From positions 108,747 through 172,746 of the forward strand of contig JAKCPI010011566.1 of NCBI GenBank assembly GCA_023213315.1: a stretch of DNA of 64,000 bases, given 5' to 3'. Of the stretch, positions 1 to 11,098 are shown piece by piece (the stretch's first letter is position 1; each line of letters starts with the position of its first letter). The position numbers and the translations under genes were made by a program. The notes under the pieces were generated by a model. It was not told the origin of the DNA, ran no database searches, and saw nothing but the letters and a program-made list of their open reading frames with translations. Origin of the DNA: Euborellia annulipes (Eukaryota; Arthropoda; Insecta; Dermaptera; Anisolabididae).

Positions 1-649
1 AGGAATAAAATGGGACAAAAAATTTGAAGTCATTTGAAAATTTGAAGAAAATGAATTTGGAGCGAATTTTGAGAAAATCGAAAAATCGAAATCATATTTA
101 TCAATTAAACAGCCATTACCTCACTATTATTCTGTTAAATTTTATCATCCAATGAATGTTTTTTATTTTTGCCAAAAACACAACTTGTTTATATTTTTTT
201 GGCCGGATAAATTAAAGAAGCAGATATCAAATAAATAGTTGTTTTTTTTGTGTGGTCTAAAAAACATACTGATCCCAACTGGTATCAGAGTCAAGGCAAT
301 TAAGATAGATCGATGTATGTGAGATGAATAAAGAATAAATAATGACGAACAGTAAGGCATGAGAAATAATAAAATTTATAATTTTAGTACGTGCATTAAT
401 TTATTCTCGCCTTATTATTCCAGATTTAGGCAACCAGGCCGGCTTATTGGTTAGACTAATCCTTGATGAGAGAAGAAATTGAGTAGATTCTTGTAAGAGA
501 AAAGGAAATCTATTCTTATCTCAGGAAACTTGTGAATGTCTATCAGGTGAAGGCCCTTGAGTGATCAAGAAAAAAGTCTAACTGAGAATATTGTGTCAAG
601 GAAGAATAGCTAGAATATTTATACTCGTATTCACAGTTGTTCCTTGAGG

Positions 650-939
650 AAGAGGAATTCTTATATATACCAGCCGCGCCACCTGCTTTTGACGGGTTTG
701 GTGTCTAGTCAGGGGATGGACCCAAGCGCCCTGTGTCTACTTCCGCCAAAACCTAAAAATCTTCAGAGTCTTTCAAGTAACTAACCTTATCACAGGAATC
801 TTCTCAGCTTCCCGCTAGTTGAGTTTCCCTTTTGCTTCTCCTTTTGTTTTTATTTTCTGCCTGGCTGCATGTGCCTATGGTATGTATAGGTCTTCGGACC
901 TTATGCGGCCCTTCCAACAAAAAAAAAAAAAAAAAAAAT
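650..939 (+). mobile_element. 3' end of a non-LTR retrotransposon with poly(A) tail
   Basis: A relatively GC-rich stretch ends TTATGCGGCCCTTCC followed by about 20 A. It shares blocks (CTTCTCAG, CCCGC.AGTTGAG, TATAGGTCTTC, GACCTTATGC) with a second copy at 19305-19590. It has no protein signature, so it is a 5'-truncated LINE 3' UTR. The open frames across it are not genes. Confidence 0.6.
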
Positions 940-1152
940 GGACTCCCTTCCCCTCAGCAGCCTGCGGCGGTCCCTCGCCTTTTCTTAATTGGACCCTGTT
1001 ATGTAATGGTGTGTCAAGCGCCAAAAAATTAAAAATTGAGTTAAGCATGGAATATTGTTTCAAATGCTATAATTAATAGTATTTTTTATGAAATATGTCC
1101 AAAAAAAATTTATATTTAATGTAACTTGCAAAAGTGACAAAAAAAATATATA

Positions 1153-1333
1153 TTATATAATCCAATGAAAACAAAAAACTTTAATGTTAATTTTTTCAAA
1201 ACTCGGTAGATGGCGCTTGACACACTAATGCGTAACAAGGTCCATATAATCCAATGAAAACAAAAAACTTTAATGTTAATTTTCTCAAATCTCGGTAGCA
1301 GGCACTTGACACACTAATGCGTAACAGGGTCCA
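1153..1333. repeat. Two tandem copies of a ~91-bp unit
   Basis: The unit starting TATAATCCAATGAAAACAAA and ending GCGTAACA.GGTCCA occurs at about 1153-1243 and 1244-1333 with few differences. A related, partly inverted fragment (GGACCCTG ... GTGTGTCAAGCGCC) lies at about 988-1023. Confidence 0.75.
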
Positions 1334-1339
1334 AGTATG

Positions 1340-1635
1340 AAAAGAAAATTGATATTACTATTCCAATCCAGTGCCTGCTTGAGGATTTGTTTATATTCAT
1401 AGAATACATAAATGCAAAGAAGACATGAATATTTCTCTATATATTTCCTATGGGAGAAATCGTAAATTTAAGAATTAATAACTCAAAAAGTTATAGGAAT
1501 TTTGGGATGAAAATAATTTTCCTGTAATAACTAGAAACTTCTCTTTAATCCTAAAAAATTTGGTTTCGAAAATTCAATGGGAAGTTGTTCAAATAGAGCG
1601 TGGCAGACAGACAGACGGACATTATCTGGTATAGA
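1340..1635 (-). mobile_element. Helitron-like fragment (5' portion)
   Basis: On the minus strand it begins A|TCTATACCAGATAATGTCC at 1635 and shares its body with the copy at 35007-35399 (GTCCGTCTGTCTG, AGGAAAATTATTTTCATCCC, CCTCAAGCAGGCACTGGATT). No CTRR end with a hairpin was found, so the 3' end is missing. Confidence 0.5.
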
Positions 1636-1916
1636 TTTTATATTTCACTCCTCAAAGAAAGACTGTGAATACGGGTATTAGTGCTAATTTTTACTTTCGT
1701 GTATACGAAGTAGAGAAAGTATTGTGATCGTCTTAAGATTCAACGTCGATGATATCCGAAGTTTTAGAAAAAAAAATTATGTCTAACTGTGTTAGTGTGT
1801 GGCCATGATTACTTAGAAACTCAAGCAGCCAGATCAATGAAATTTCGTATATAGGCCTACTTCTTACACAAAAATTGTAGGTTCTTTTGGCGTAAATAGT
1901 TCAACCGGAAGTAGTA

Positions 1917-2310
1917 CAGTCGGGCCCACAAGTGCCGAATGTGCTCGAGAGTGGAGCTTAGGCAACCGAAATGCTAAAAATAATAATTTTTTTTTTTATT
2001 ATTTCATTTAAGGTCTTTTTCCACATCGGAGGCCATTTAGACCCCTTCTCTATTTGAATTCATTGGTAACCAATTAAATTGAAATAAATTTTTATCACAT
2101 GAGAACCCTTGACCTCTAGCACAAGAGGCAGAAATTCTACCACTGAGCCATGACCCAAGGGAAATAAATAATAATAATAAATCATATATTTTTTTTTTTA
2201 ATGCAACTGAAGGGAAAAGCTACTTTTAAGACAACACTTCCGACGGATAAGCATTTTGGTTGCCTAAGCTCAAGGCTCCACCCTTGACCACATCAGGCAT
2301 TCATCGACTG
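1917..2310. mobile_element. mariner-type MITE interrupted by a SINE
   Basis: Inverted ends CAGTCGGGCCCACAAGTGCC and ...GCATTCATCGACTG. A TA precedes the left end; the right flank is AA, so the target duplication has mutated. Subterminal GAGCTTAGGCAACC and its inverted partner GGTTGCCTAAGC recall the elements at 32736 and 34262. A SINE sits inside. Confidence 0.6.
2001..2160 (-). mobile_element. tRNA-derived SINE (family S1)
   Basis: Reverse-oriented S1 copy: tRNA-like head with GAGCCAT-type box A, a body with the CAATT..AATTG.ATACCAAT motif, and a 3' end reading AAGGTC..CATCGGAGGCCATTTAGACCCC on the plus strand. Seven other S1 copies in the window define the family. Confidence 0.7.
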
Positions 2311-2388
2311 AACTTTACACTATTTTAAAATATGTAATGTATTATAATTTCATTTATTACAAATTTCAAAATTAAAAAAAATGAGTGG

Positions 2389-2702
2389 GCCTATATATAT
2401 TTTGTACAAATCTATGTATATATAACAAATGTTTTCAGTTCATCACAACAATGCACTTCCACTTTTCAAATTAAATCATAATTGCTTGTGCAAATCCAAT
2501 TAAAAAAATAAAAAATTTATTGGATAAAATACTACTTCCAGTAGTCATATTTACTCCAAAATTGATAGTCATCTTCAATTTTAGTATATATATAATATAC
2601 AAAGGCGACATTTGGGGCGTCTGGGGAGTCATTAGATGACTGGGCCTATATATATTTTGTACACATCTATGTATATATAAGTACACAAATGTTTTCAGAT
2701 TT
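2389..2702. repeat. Pair of ~55-bp direct repeats 250 bp apart
   Basis: The segment GGGCCTATATATATTTTGTA through CAAATGTTTTCAG occurs at 2389-2440 and again at 2642-2700 with small differences. The function of the intervening 200 bases is unknown. Confidence 0.65.
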
Positions 2703-2804
2703 GGGGGGCTACGTGGGACCTGGGCCAATTTTTCGTTACAATAGAAAAATCAAATAAAGTATTTTCAGTTGTTTCTTGATGGCTGGATATTATAATATGA
2801 TAGT

Positions 2805-3052
2805 ATATAGGGAGCCAAGGCGAAAAAATAAAAGTCTAATTTTTTGTCGATGTTTCGAGTGCTGATCCGTGCGATTGAATGAAGAGTGCCTTCATCAGGA
2901 CAAAAATTGATGACAATTTGTCAGGTTAGTTGACATGGCAGTGTAGCAACCAATTTATATTCTCTTGAAAAATTCTCTTTACTCTTTGGAGGTCGATTTT
3001 TACGTCGACAAAAAAAAAGAGATTTATTTTTTCGCCTTGGTTGCCCATATAT
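2805..3052 (-). repeat. Foldback element with hammerhead-like core
   Basis: Inverted arms (GGAGCCAAGGCGAAAAAATA near 2811 and its complement near 3024-3042) enclose a minus-strand core. CTGATGA (2898-2892) is preceded by AATTTTTGTC, and GAAACATC is followed by GACAAAAAATT. The two flanks pair as stem I (10 bp, one bulged A). A regular stem II is not evident, so the ribozyme is probably decayed. Confidence 0.55.
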
Positions 3053-3059
3053 CACATCC

Positions 3060-4172
3060 TCATAAAGTATTTTCATATTTGGGGGCTTATGCCTGCTCGG
3101 GGCCTGGGGTAGACGCCCCCTCCCTCCCTCAGTACGTCTCTGATAATAATATAATCACGAATTTATAGAATATATGAGAAAGTAAAAAAAAAAGACATTC
3201 CAGAATTTTTTTATTTGTAAGTAATTTTTTTTTTTTTTGTTTTTTTGTCATTTTCTGCACCCAAGGACATGTAAATTAATAAAAATTAGATAAATTTTCA
3301 CTCAGAACCCCAAGACAGATCATATATTTAGCTAAGAGAACGTAAAATTTATTTTATTTTATTAAAAATAAATCTCAAATACCGGACGTCTCGAGATAAC
3401 TAACAATTTCAGAGGATTTAACCTTCAAACATCACACACCTCTTTAAACCAACACATTTTTGTGTTCCGAGATATATTCATTTTTATCTGCATACGAGTA
3501 TATGCATAATGCTTTATATATTTGTTTTTTTTTTTTTTTACTAATATGCCAGACTTTTTTTTATACGTATTTCAACATCTAATAAAATAGAACCATTATT
3601 CAAATTCCAATTATCATAATTTATACATTCTGTATATATAATTTTTTTCCATGAAATATTTATATTTTTTTTTTAATCCTTGACGTTACTGCTTCAAATA
3701 AAAGAATTTTTTTTTAATGTGAATACGTAAAGATTATGCTTCTTTAAATAATCAATTTGAAAAAAAAAAATGAAATAAATTTTAATGCTTATAAAATAAT
3801 TAAATTTAATTATCTTGTTATGAGATTTTTCATAGAAAAAAAAAAATTAGAATATTTTATATGCCTTTGAGGGAGCAAAGCAGTCAAGTTTAATGAATCT
3901 GCATGCTTAAATCAATTTACTGCCCCGATTAAGAAAAATAAAAAAATACAATTTTTTTTTTATAAAATTTTCAATTTTTTTTATATTAATTATCTTATTA
4001 TTCAACCAATTTTACTTCTCAAGTTCAAAAATAGATTTATTGAGTTTAAATAAATATGAATGGATAACGGTTATGAATATATTTGTATATAAAATTTATA
4101 TATTTATACACCTGATTTTGCATTAGTATAAATATGACCTCCGATGATTAAAGAAAAAAAAATTTCATTTAT
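3060..4172. other. AT-rich intergenic or intronic stretch without recognisable features
   Basis: Long poly(A) and poly(T) runs and low-complexity AT sequence. No exon, repeat family or palindrome was recognised. Confidence 0.6.
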
Positions 4173-4180
4173 GTATTTAT

Positions 4181-4533
4181 TAGGGTCCGACCGAAACAAG
4201 ATTTTCAACCGAAACCGAATATTCGGCCTCAACCTTAGTTTCGGCCGAAACCGTAACCGAAACCGAAACTTGTATTTCCCATAAAAAAATTTATATTTTT
4301 TTTTTTGAAATTTTTTCCCCTCCGTGAAAATAATTTTACCTCTTTTTTAGGGAGACAAAAATTTTTTCTCCCTTCAAGTGCAAATCATTTGACCTTTTTT
4401 TTAAGACTCAAGTTTCGGCCGGCCGAAAGTTTCGGCTACTTTTTGGCCGAAACCGAAACTAAGGCCGAAACCATGATTTTTGGCCGAAACTGGCCCAAAC
4501 CGTAACCGAAACCGAATATTCGGTCGGTTCCTA
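4181..4533. mobile_element. hAT-type MITE with exact 8-bp target duplication
   Basis: Inverted ends TAGGGTCCGACCGAA and TTCGGTCGGTTCCTA are flanked by GTATTTAT (4173-4180 and 4534-4541). The interior is built from many CCGAAAC/GTTTCGG repeats, giving it a strongly self-complementary character. Confidence 0.8.
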
Positions 4534-4564
4534 GTATTTATTGATTATTAAATTTTTATATATC

Positions 4565-5160
4565 AAAAATCTGGTGTGATTATCTAACAGCACACAACCT
4601 TATGGTAAGAAAGTTGTGTTCCAGATTTTTGTGTCGACATTTATTTAGTTGCTGGCAGTATATTATAAATCAAGATGTAAAATAAAACAAAAAAATTTAT
4701 ATTTTGTAGTTATCGCAATTATTTCTTTCCTATGAAGTTCAAGAGTAAAGTGTGCTTCAAACAATTTTGGGGGTAAAATGAGAATATACATTGTAAAGAG
4801 CATCTAAAAAATTAGTGATTTATAAATTTTAATAAAAATCCTTAGAGTGAATTTTGAGAAAATAAAAAATAAAAAAAAAAAACTGAAAAAGCACATCAGT
4901 AAAGTACTAGTACTCTTTTATTTAAAAATTTATTTTCCCGCTTCTGAAAGGTACTTAAATGTAAAATTTCAACCTCATAGCTCATTTACTTCGTGCTTTA
5001 ATTTGAACATACACAGACCATTTTTTGAAACCCAATTTTTTGGGCTCAGGGCCTCAAAACGTGTATTTCCCTCAAAATCTCATCATCGAATTGTTGACAT
5101 GAATGCAATACTTTATCTCTATATATTAACATGTACAATATATGCAAGAGAAAGGAAAAA
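4565..5160 (-). mobile_element. ACTTTCTC-family element
   Basis: Reverse-oriented copy. It starts with the AAAAATCTGGTGTGA hairpin, contains the conserved internal blocks (GTAAAGTGTGCTTCAAACAA, AAAGTACTAGTAC), and ends near GCAAGAGAAAGGAAAAA. There are several small deletions. Confidence 0.75.
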
Positions 5161-5568
5161 TTAATTTTTTTTTTTCTGCGACCTATTTAGAATGCTGGGT
5201 GGGATCACTCGGATATATTGGGAATCCCGGAACACATGCTAATTTAATTCGGTGTTGCAAAAATTAGATTTCGAATGAATAATGAGTTTATTAATATTTG
5301 GTTTAAACTAAATTTTTATCAAAGCAAAAAATTTGTTAAAAAAAAATCTTGTTTAGTTAACAGTCAAAAAAATAAAATAATAATATTAATAAAAAAAATT
5401 GTATATGATTTAAGAAGTCATTTTCTTTTATTCCGTAAAAAATTATGGGAAAATTGCAATCTATTATATTACTATGAATAAATTGTACTTGGAAAAATAA
5501 TCAATAATCGGTGCAATGATTTAGAATAAAATATTAAAATTAAAAATTTTTGATATTGATAAAAATTT

Positions 5569-5926
5569 AATTAAATTCTCATCTAATCTCTATATATATA
5601 AATTATATATATAGAGATTATAGATAAATATATAACACTAGGTTAAATTTCAAAAGATTTTTATTTTTAACTTATGCGCATTTCTAAGTTAATAAATACA
5701 TCATCCTTCAGAGCTATTACACAAACTAACTATTACATTATTTATTAACAATCTAATTTAACAAAAAATTTAAAAAAATTAGATTGTTAATAAATAATTA
5801 ATAAGTAATGTAAAGATGGAGTATTAACGTCTAGTCTAAATGCGCATAAGCTAAAAATAAAAATTTTGAAATTTAATTTAGTGTTATAAATTTATCTATA
5901 ATTAGATGAGAATTTAATTAAATTTA
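5569..5926. repeat. Long foldback (358 bp), family also at 26562
   Basis: The two halves are complementary from the outer TTTAATTAAATTCTCATCTA through AACTTATGCGCAT to a central AATCTAATTTAACA..TTAGATTG. The same outer arms build a smaller palindrome at 26562-26692, and both are followed by TTTAAGAATGTTTC-type sequence. Confidence 0.75.
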
Positions 5927-6275
5927 AGAATAGCAATTGCGAGATATGTTGTGCTTAAGATTGGGCAAAATTGCAAAATCTCCTGGAGTCGAACCAGGAC
6001 CTCCACACTTTCGCGGCGGGTGGACTCCCCTTATACTAGGGCGCCAGCCCAATCCAAAAACCCCTAGGATAAGGGTAGTCCACCCGCCGCGAAAGCGTGG
6101 AGGACCTGGTTCGACTCCAGGGTGTGTAATTTTGCTCAACCTTAAGCACAAACATATCTCGCAAACTTGCTATCTTAAACGATATATTGACTGGCTAATG
6201 AACAGTCTATTTGAACAGTGATTGAAAAAATTCCATCCTTTTCAAACAAGGCTCTACCTAGTTAAATTTAAGAAT
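5918..6275 (+). mobile_element. SINE family S2, head-to-head tRNA-like dimer with 14-bp TSD
   Basis: The insertion (5932-6261) lies between exact 14-bp duplications TTAAATTTAAGAAT (5918-5931 and 6262-6275). It holds two tRNA-like heads in opposite orientation: minus at about 5970-6045, plus at about 6060-6125. The minus unit has box A TAGTATAAGGGGAGT; both have box B CTGGTTCGACTCC. The plus unit continues into a tail ending GGCTCTACCTAG, shared with the copy at 22421. The length of the duplication implies retroposition rather than DNA transposition. Confidence 0.8.
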
Positions 6276-6354
6276 GTTTCAAATAGTGCCAACGGTGAAT
6301 TCTTTGGATTATATGATAAAAATTGGAAATTAATTTTGATTCTGGTGGTTCTGC

Positions 6355-6470
6355 AAAATAATCGATTATTTAAAAATATATATTCGATTATTTTTTAATA
6401 ATCGATTATAATAAAATAATCGGGTATTTTTTTTAGCATTTTTTAGCCACGCGGCGAAAAAAATCTTGGT
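6355..6470. repeat. AATCGATTATT-rich terminal fragment of a DNA transposon
   Basis: Several AATAATCGATTATT motifs match the ends of the insertion at about 8700-8945. Only one end is present here. Confidence 0.4.
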
Positions 6471-6769
6471 AGTTTTTATTTAATAAATATTAAGTGATGG
6501 TAAATAAATCGGCTTTTTGACATCTTTTCTTTGAGTTAATGAAAATCATGATTTACCAACAATCCATAGATATAGAAAATATCTTCTTTTTATTGGGCTA
6601 CGAAATAAGGGTATAGTGATTAGCCAAAAAGTAAGAGGTTCAAGTGAAATCTATTGTTTGGCGATTATACTGTAGTATAATATTCAATATCTACATTCAC
6701 TTATGATGTTAATTATAGAAGTCATAGAGGGCAATATTTAGTAGAATGTAATGTTTTAATATAATAATA

Positions 6770-6973
6770 CCAGTGGTAAAGCCCCCTTGACCCCCTTGCT
6801 CTCCTTAGGCGAGTAATTGCAAAATTTTAAGGTTTCAAATTTCCCTCTCTGATTTAAATTTTAAATTTCTCTCTCTCGCTCCACTTCCTGTAACTCTAGC
6901 CAATCAGCTCCCTGATTAGCACATACACACAGTGACAGGAAGTCAGCCGCTAGCGCTTTATATTATAGTATGA
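6770..6973 (-). mobile_element. Complete 204-bp non-autonomous Helitron
   Basis: On the minus strand it starts TCATACTATAATATAAAGCG at 6973, preceded by A, and ends CTTTACCACTGG at 6770, followed by T. These are the TC...CTRR termini and A/T target site of Helitrons. The 5' terminal 90 bases (GCGCTAGCGGCTGACTTCCT and the ATTGGC.AG region) match the copy at 8666-9025. It lies 200 bases downstream of ABCG exon 4. Confidence 0.75.
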
Positions 6974-7171
6974 TATTTACTATAAAATAAGAAAACCAAA
7001 TTTTTGATTCATCTTTAGCTTATAGAAAACAGTTGTTGTTCAACAACAGAGAATAATAATAATACTCATTGTTTTTGGAATTACAAGCTTGATTAAAACA
7101 AGCTCTTATATATTATTTCCATAATACTTATTTTATTATTATATAATAATGAGAATATACTAAGTACTTAC

Positions 7172-7289
7172 GTATATCCGGCAAGTATATTAAGGAATGT
7201 TGATTTCCCAGCACCTGAAGGCCCCATCACGACACTCAATTCCCCAGAATTGAATTTACCGCTGACTCCATGTAAAATTCGTTTGTGCA
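7172..7289 (-). CDS. ABCG half-transporter exon 4, Walker A loop (internal exon, 118 bp)
   Basis: The exon encodes the start of the ATP-binding cassette of an ABCG-subfamily half-transporter, a membrane protein that normally dimerises to export lipids, sterols or pigments. The minus strand has a pyrimidine-rich tract ending TTTTTAG just before 7289 and a donor GTAAGTA just after 7172. The single reading frame gives [17 protein letters not shown], then a short spacer, then GPSGAGKST (Walker A), then LNILAGY. The [28 protein letters not shown] pattern is diagnostic of ABCG1/ABCG4-like proteins. The last base of exon 3 (G) completes the first codon (GTG, Val), so the junction is phase 1. The exon ends in phase 2, with AC of the next codon. 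With the start proposed in exon 3, Walker A falls at residues 104-112, close to its position in ABCG1-type proteins. The next exon was not found in 1-7171 and is presumably off the left edge. The exact orthologue is not resolved. Confidence 0.93.
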
Positions 7290-7951
7290 CTAAAAAGAAA
7301 AAAAATATATATACATAAATATAGATATAGATATATACCTGGTAAATGAAATCGATTTATTCTTTTCAAAAAATAATTTCAGGAAATTTATGATTATCTG
7401 CTTACGTTATTCAAGGTTGAGAGAATCCTATAACAATGGCATTTATTATATTTATTTATTTAGTAATTTTTTAAATTGATGATTCATTCAAAAAAAAATA
7501 GTGAATCTTGAAAAATAAAATTTCAACTTTTTTTTATGGAGATTTTTGAATAATACAAAATAAAATTTATTATACTTTTTGCGACTTTTTTGTGAATTGT
7601 GAAAAATATCGTATAATTAGTATGAATTAATGAGGTGAGAGAATGTTACTAGCAATAAATTTGTAAAAGAGACATTTATGATTAAGTGCGGAGGCATAAG
7701 ACATTAAAAGAAATTATAAAACAGAGGTATGATACCAAAAAAGTCTATCCACTTATTATATAAATAAGTATAATAAAAATTTCATATTTAGTAAAAAAAA
7801 ATATATAAAATTAATTTTAATTGTCAATAAATAAAATTTATAATAAAATTTGTTTTCTCTATTAAAATAGTATTAATAGTTTTGGAAAAATGGCATATAG
7901 AAAAATAAAAGAAATGCCAGTCTTAGCTCGGGTAACTTTTAACGTATTACA

Positions 7952-8436
7952 CTACTTTCTCTACTGCGTATACGAGAAAGTAAAAATCTGGTTTGGCTGG
8001 TGGCACATTACATAATTTTTATTCTTCGATAATTGAAAGTTGTGGTTATGTGCTTGTAACACCAAATTTTTTGTGTCGAGTAAAGTGTAAAATACATTTT
8101 GAGGTGAAAGAGAGAGCATCTAAAAAAATAATTGATTTACGAATTTTAATTAAAATCGTTAGAGCGAATTAATAAAAAAAAAAAAAAACTGAAAAAGTAC
8201 ATCAGTAAAGTACTAGTACTTTTTGGCCGATTTGATTTAAAAGCTTATTTTCACGCCTCAATAAGGTACATAACATAAATATAAAATTTCAATTTCGTAG
8301 TTCATTTCCTTCATACTTTATTTTGATCGCAAACCACTTTTTTGGACTCAGGGGACATCAAAACATGTATTTCCATCAATTTTTGAGATGAATCCAATAC
8401 TTTCTCTCTCTATATATATATGTGCAAGAGAAAGTA
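7952..8436 (-). mobile_element. ACTTTCTC-family element, truncated
   Basis: Reverse copy ending GTGCAAGAGAAAGTAAAAA. Its other end is preceded by CTTTCTCTACTGCGTATACG, a variant of the terminal hairpin. It lies inside the large ABCG intron. Confidence 0.65.
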
Positions 8437-8665
8437 AAAAAACAATATTAGACGCCTTTTTATTCAATATTAAATATGTAAAAATGTTTGTTATAAATAC
8501 GAAAGAAATACAAAATGTGACTAATCTAAATTATGCAAATTTTGCATAATTATACGCGTAATATCGGATAATAAAAATCAGATACGTGATTAATATCTGA
8601 TAATGTATAATTATTAATCAAATAAACAATCTATTAAAAGCATAGGAGGTATATAATATAAATAT

Positions 8666-9025
8666 ACCCGCCGAAGGCGTGCTTTTTCACTTGTCAGGGG
8701 ACTATAATCGATTATTCCGATTAATCAATCAATTGTTTCGATTATGGAAAAAAATAATTGATTATGCCCTTTTTTTTCTCTAGTAAAACTTCCATTTTTT
8801 TCCCTCTCGCGAAAGTCATGGCATTTTACCTTTTTTTTTAGTATTCGAGTCTCATCCCATCTTTTCGAACGCATGTTTCCCGAAAATAATCGATTATTTA
8901 CTCAATAATCGAATATGAAAAATAATCGATTATTTTGCACAGTCTTACTGGCCAATCAGCGCCCTGATAGGCACATACCCACAGGGACAGGAAGTCAGCG
9001 GCTAGCGCTTTATATATAGTAATGA
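8666..9025 (-). mobile_element. Helitron with nested ATCGATTATT-ended insertion
   Basis: The minus strand begins A|TCATTACTATATATAAAGCG at 9025 and matches the 6770-6973 element for about 85 bases. It is then interrupted by an insertion (about 8702-8950) with AATAATCGATTATT ends, and resumes as CCCCTGACAAGTG with the 3' hairpin GCACGCCTTCGGCGGGT. The CTRR terminus is not intact. Confidence 0.6.
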
Positions 9026-9029
9026 TTAT

Positions 9030-9810
9030 TTATTTATTGATTGATATTATTTTTCCAATATTTTGGGGTGCTTATTAATTTAAAGGAAAAAGTAAAAATT
9101 AATAAAATGCCACAACCTTTAGTGGGCAATTAGATTAAATGAAGATTTTATACGGAAGAAAAGACCTATATTTTTTGATTGGTTAAAATAAAATACAATA
9201 ACAGTATGGTCCGTGTTTTGAATATTTCTAAATAGATTACCGCACAATGTAAAACTGTGCATGAGAATTAAATTTTTTTTTTCTATGGTAATTTATATTT
9301 TATTGATTAATAGATCCACAAACTTTTTGACCTAGAGCCCCTCTTTAAAAAAAAAAAAAATATTCAGCCCGCGGTCAAAGAGACCGTGATAAAAAATTTA
9401 AAGTTAGTTAATTTATAAACTAATAAAAAATTTTCAGGTAATCGTTTTAGGTTCTCATTAAGTCAGATTAGGGGCAAGGCTTCCCCCCCCCCCCCTTCTA
9501 TAAAGAAGAAAACTATTATAAACTGGTAAATAATCCGAAGGCAGGCATTAAAGGTAGTATTTAAAAAAAAAAATCGATTATTTAATAAAAATCGATTATA
9601 ACAACATATTTTTTTATGGCTAACTACAAGGAATTTTAAATAGGTAAAAAAATTTCTGAATTTTAAATAAGGAAATGGATTTTTTTTTGTAGAAAGAAAT
9701 ATTTTTCTGCATTTTAATTCGGGAAATGTATTTTTTTCTAAATTCTAAATAGGGAAATGAATTTTTTTCTGAATTTTAAATTAGCAAATAATTACATTTT
9801 TAAAATAATT
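9030..9810. other. AT-rich intronic stretch, no gene
   Basis: Contains a C homopolymer near 9482-9494 and several diverged repeats of GGAAATG.ATTTTTTTCTGAAT at about 9625-9785, a short decayed tandem array. Nothing else was recognised. Confidence 0.5.
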
Positions 9811-9812
9811 AA

Positions 9813-9970
9813 ATGACCTTGACCTATGGCTTAAAGGTAGAACTTCTGGCGCCAAAGGCGTCCCAGACTAAAAAATTTGTTTCATTTGAATTGGATTCCA
9901 ATCAATTGAAATAAATAAGGACGGGGTATAAATAGCCTCAGCTGCCGAAAAAGACCATAAACAAATTAAA
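9813..9970 (+). mobile_element. tRNA-derived SINE (S1), box B damaged
   Basis: Begins ATGACCTTGACCTATGGCTT, has the S1 body TTGGATTCCAATCAATTGAA, and ends GCCGAAAAAGACCATAAACAAA. The box B segment has been replaced by GCGTCCCAGAC. Confidence 0.65.
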
Positions 9971-10099
9971 AAAAAAATAATTAGTTCAGTATCTTAATTT
10001 TTTTTTTTTTTTTTTGAAAATATCAAATATGAATATTGCCCAAAGGGGTATTAATTGGTGCTCAAGCCGTCTAAATTTGCCCTCTATCTATCGCTCCCG

Positions 10100-10375
10100 T
10101 CAGGAACCTCTGGCTTATTCGATCCAAGCCCTGAATTCAGAGTGTGAATATTAACAGGTTTGTCTTATCTCTAAGCACAGAGACAGCTGTGCTTTCCTGA
10201 TAAAAAATATAAATCAAATAACGCCCAAGGATCTTTCTACCAGAATAATAATCCTCCCTAGCTATTAGTATTCGACTTAAAATTTTTGATAGGGAAGACT
10301 GGCATAAAAGAATAAGAGATGACAGCCTTAGCTCGGATAACACGTGGTCACCCTTGAACCCTTGAGTAATATAAA
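10100..10375. mobile_element. Diverged copy of the retroposon also seen at 16549
   Basis: Shares GACAGCCTTAGCTCGG.TAA.(A)CGTGGT and CCCTTGAGT with the copies at 16549-16749 and 17612-17740. The left part is unrelated or too diverged. Confidence 0.4.
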
Positions 10376-10449
10376 AACTATTTATTAATAAATTATTAAA
10401 TAAATTTCGATAGAGTAATAAAAAAAAATTTCTAAAATCTATATCTTCC

Positions 10450-10690
10450 GTATGTTAATATATATAGAAAGTATTAGTTTAATGTCAAAAATCATAGGAA
10501 AGATAGGAGAAATGGTTGCCATGGAAACAAAATATAAATATTTTCTCATGTATATAAACTATACATATTGAATTCTAATATAACGGCGGAAACTAAGTAT
10601 ATGACAACACAAAAAATCTGACAAACACAGAACACAACTCTCGTTTACTGAAAGTAAGAGAAGGTTGTGTGCCAGTCACACCAGATTTTT
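10450..10690 (+). mobile_element. ACTTTCTC-family element, internally deleted
   Basis: The left end AGAAAGTATTAGTTTAATG jumps directly to CATAGGAAAGATAGGAGAAA and runs to the right hairpin GTCACACCAGATTTTT. About 400 bases of the consensus interior are missing. Confidence 0.7.
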
Positions 10691-10746
10691 AAACTTTAAG
10701 CCCTCTGGGCCACCTGCTCTTTTTCCCCATTTTGCAGGAATTATTT

Positions 10747-11093
10747 TTTACTTTCTCTTTGTTAATATATAGAGAGAGAAAGTATTGGTTTCATGTCAAA
10801 AATTCGATGTCGAGATTTTGATGGATATATTCTTGAGGCCCTGAATCCAATCAATTATTTTTTAGATGGTCTTTAAAATGTATATTCTCATTTTGCCCTT
10901 TAAATATTTTGAAGCACTCTTTACTCTTGTACTTAATTGGAAAGATAGGAGAAATGGTTGCCAAGGTAACAAAATTATAAATATTTTTCTATCTTGCTAA
11001 TATATCGGCGGAAACTTAAAATATATCGACACAAAAAATCTAGTATGACAAGCATAGAACTGTGCTGTGCGACTAGTCACACTAGCTTTTTTT
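10747..11093 (+). mobile_element. ACTTTCTC-family element, internally deleted
   Basis: Both termini are present (TTTACTTTCTCT; GTCACACTAGCTTTTTT). The middle, from the CCCTGAATCC block to the TTATTTTTTAGATG block, is deleted. It lies 57 bases from another deleted copy in the same orientation. Confidence 0.7.
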
Positions 11094-11098
11094 AAACT

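Noticed and set aside
819..1076. 85-codon open frame with a poly-lysine run
   Set aside because: The lysines are the poly(A) tail of a retrotransposon 3' end. No splice or domain support.
4305..4505. Open frame with AETETKAET repeats
   Set aside because: The repeats are GGCCGAAACCGAAAC motifs inside a hAT MITE with exact target duplication.
5924..6221. Overlapping open frames on both strands with GVEPGPPRFRGGWTT-like sequence
   Set aside because: They are the translation of the two opposed tRNA-like halves of a SINE dimer. The same peptide on both strands simply reflects the inverted repeat.
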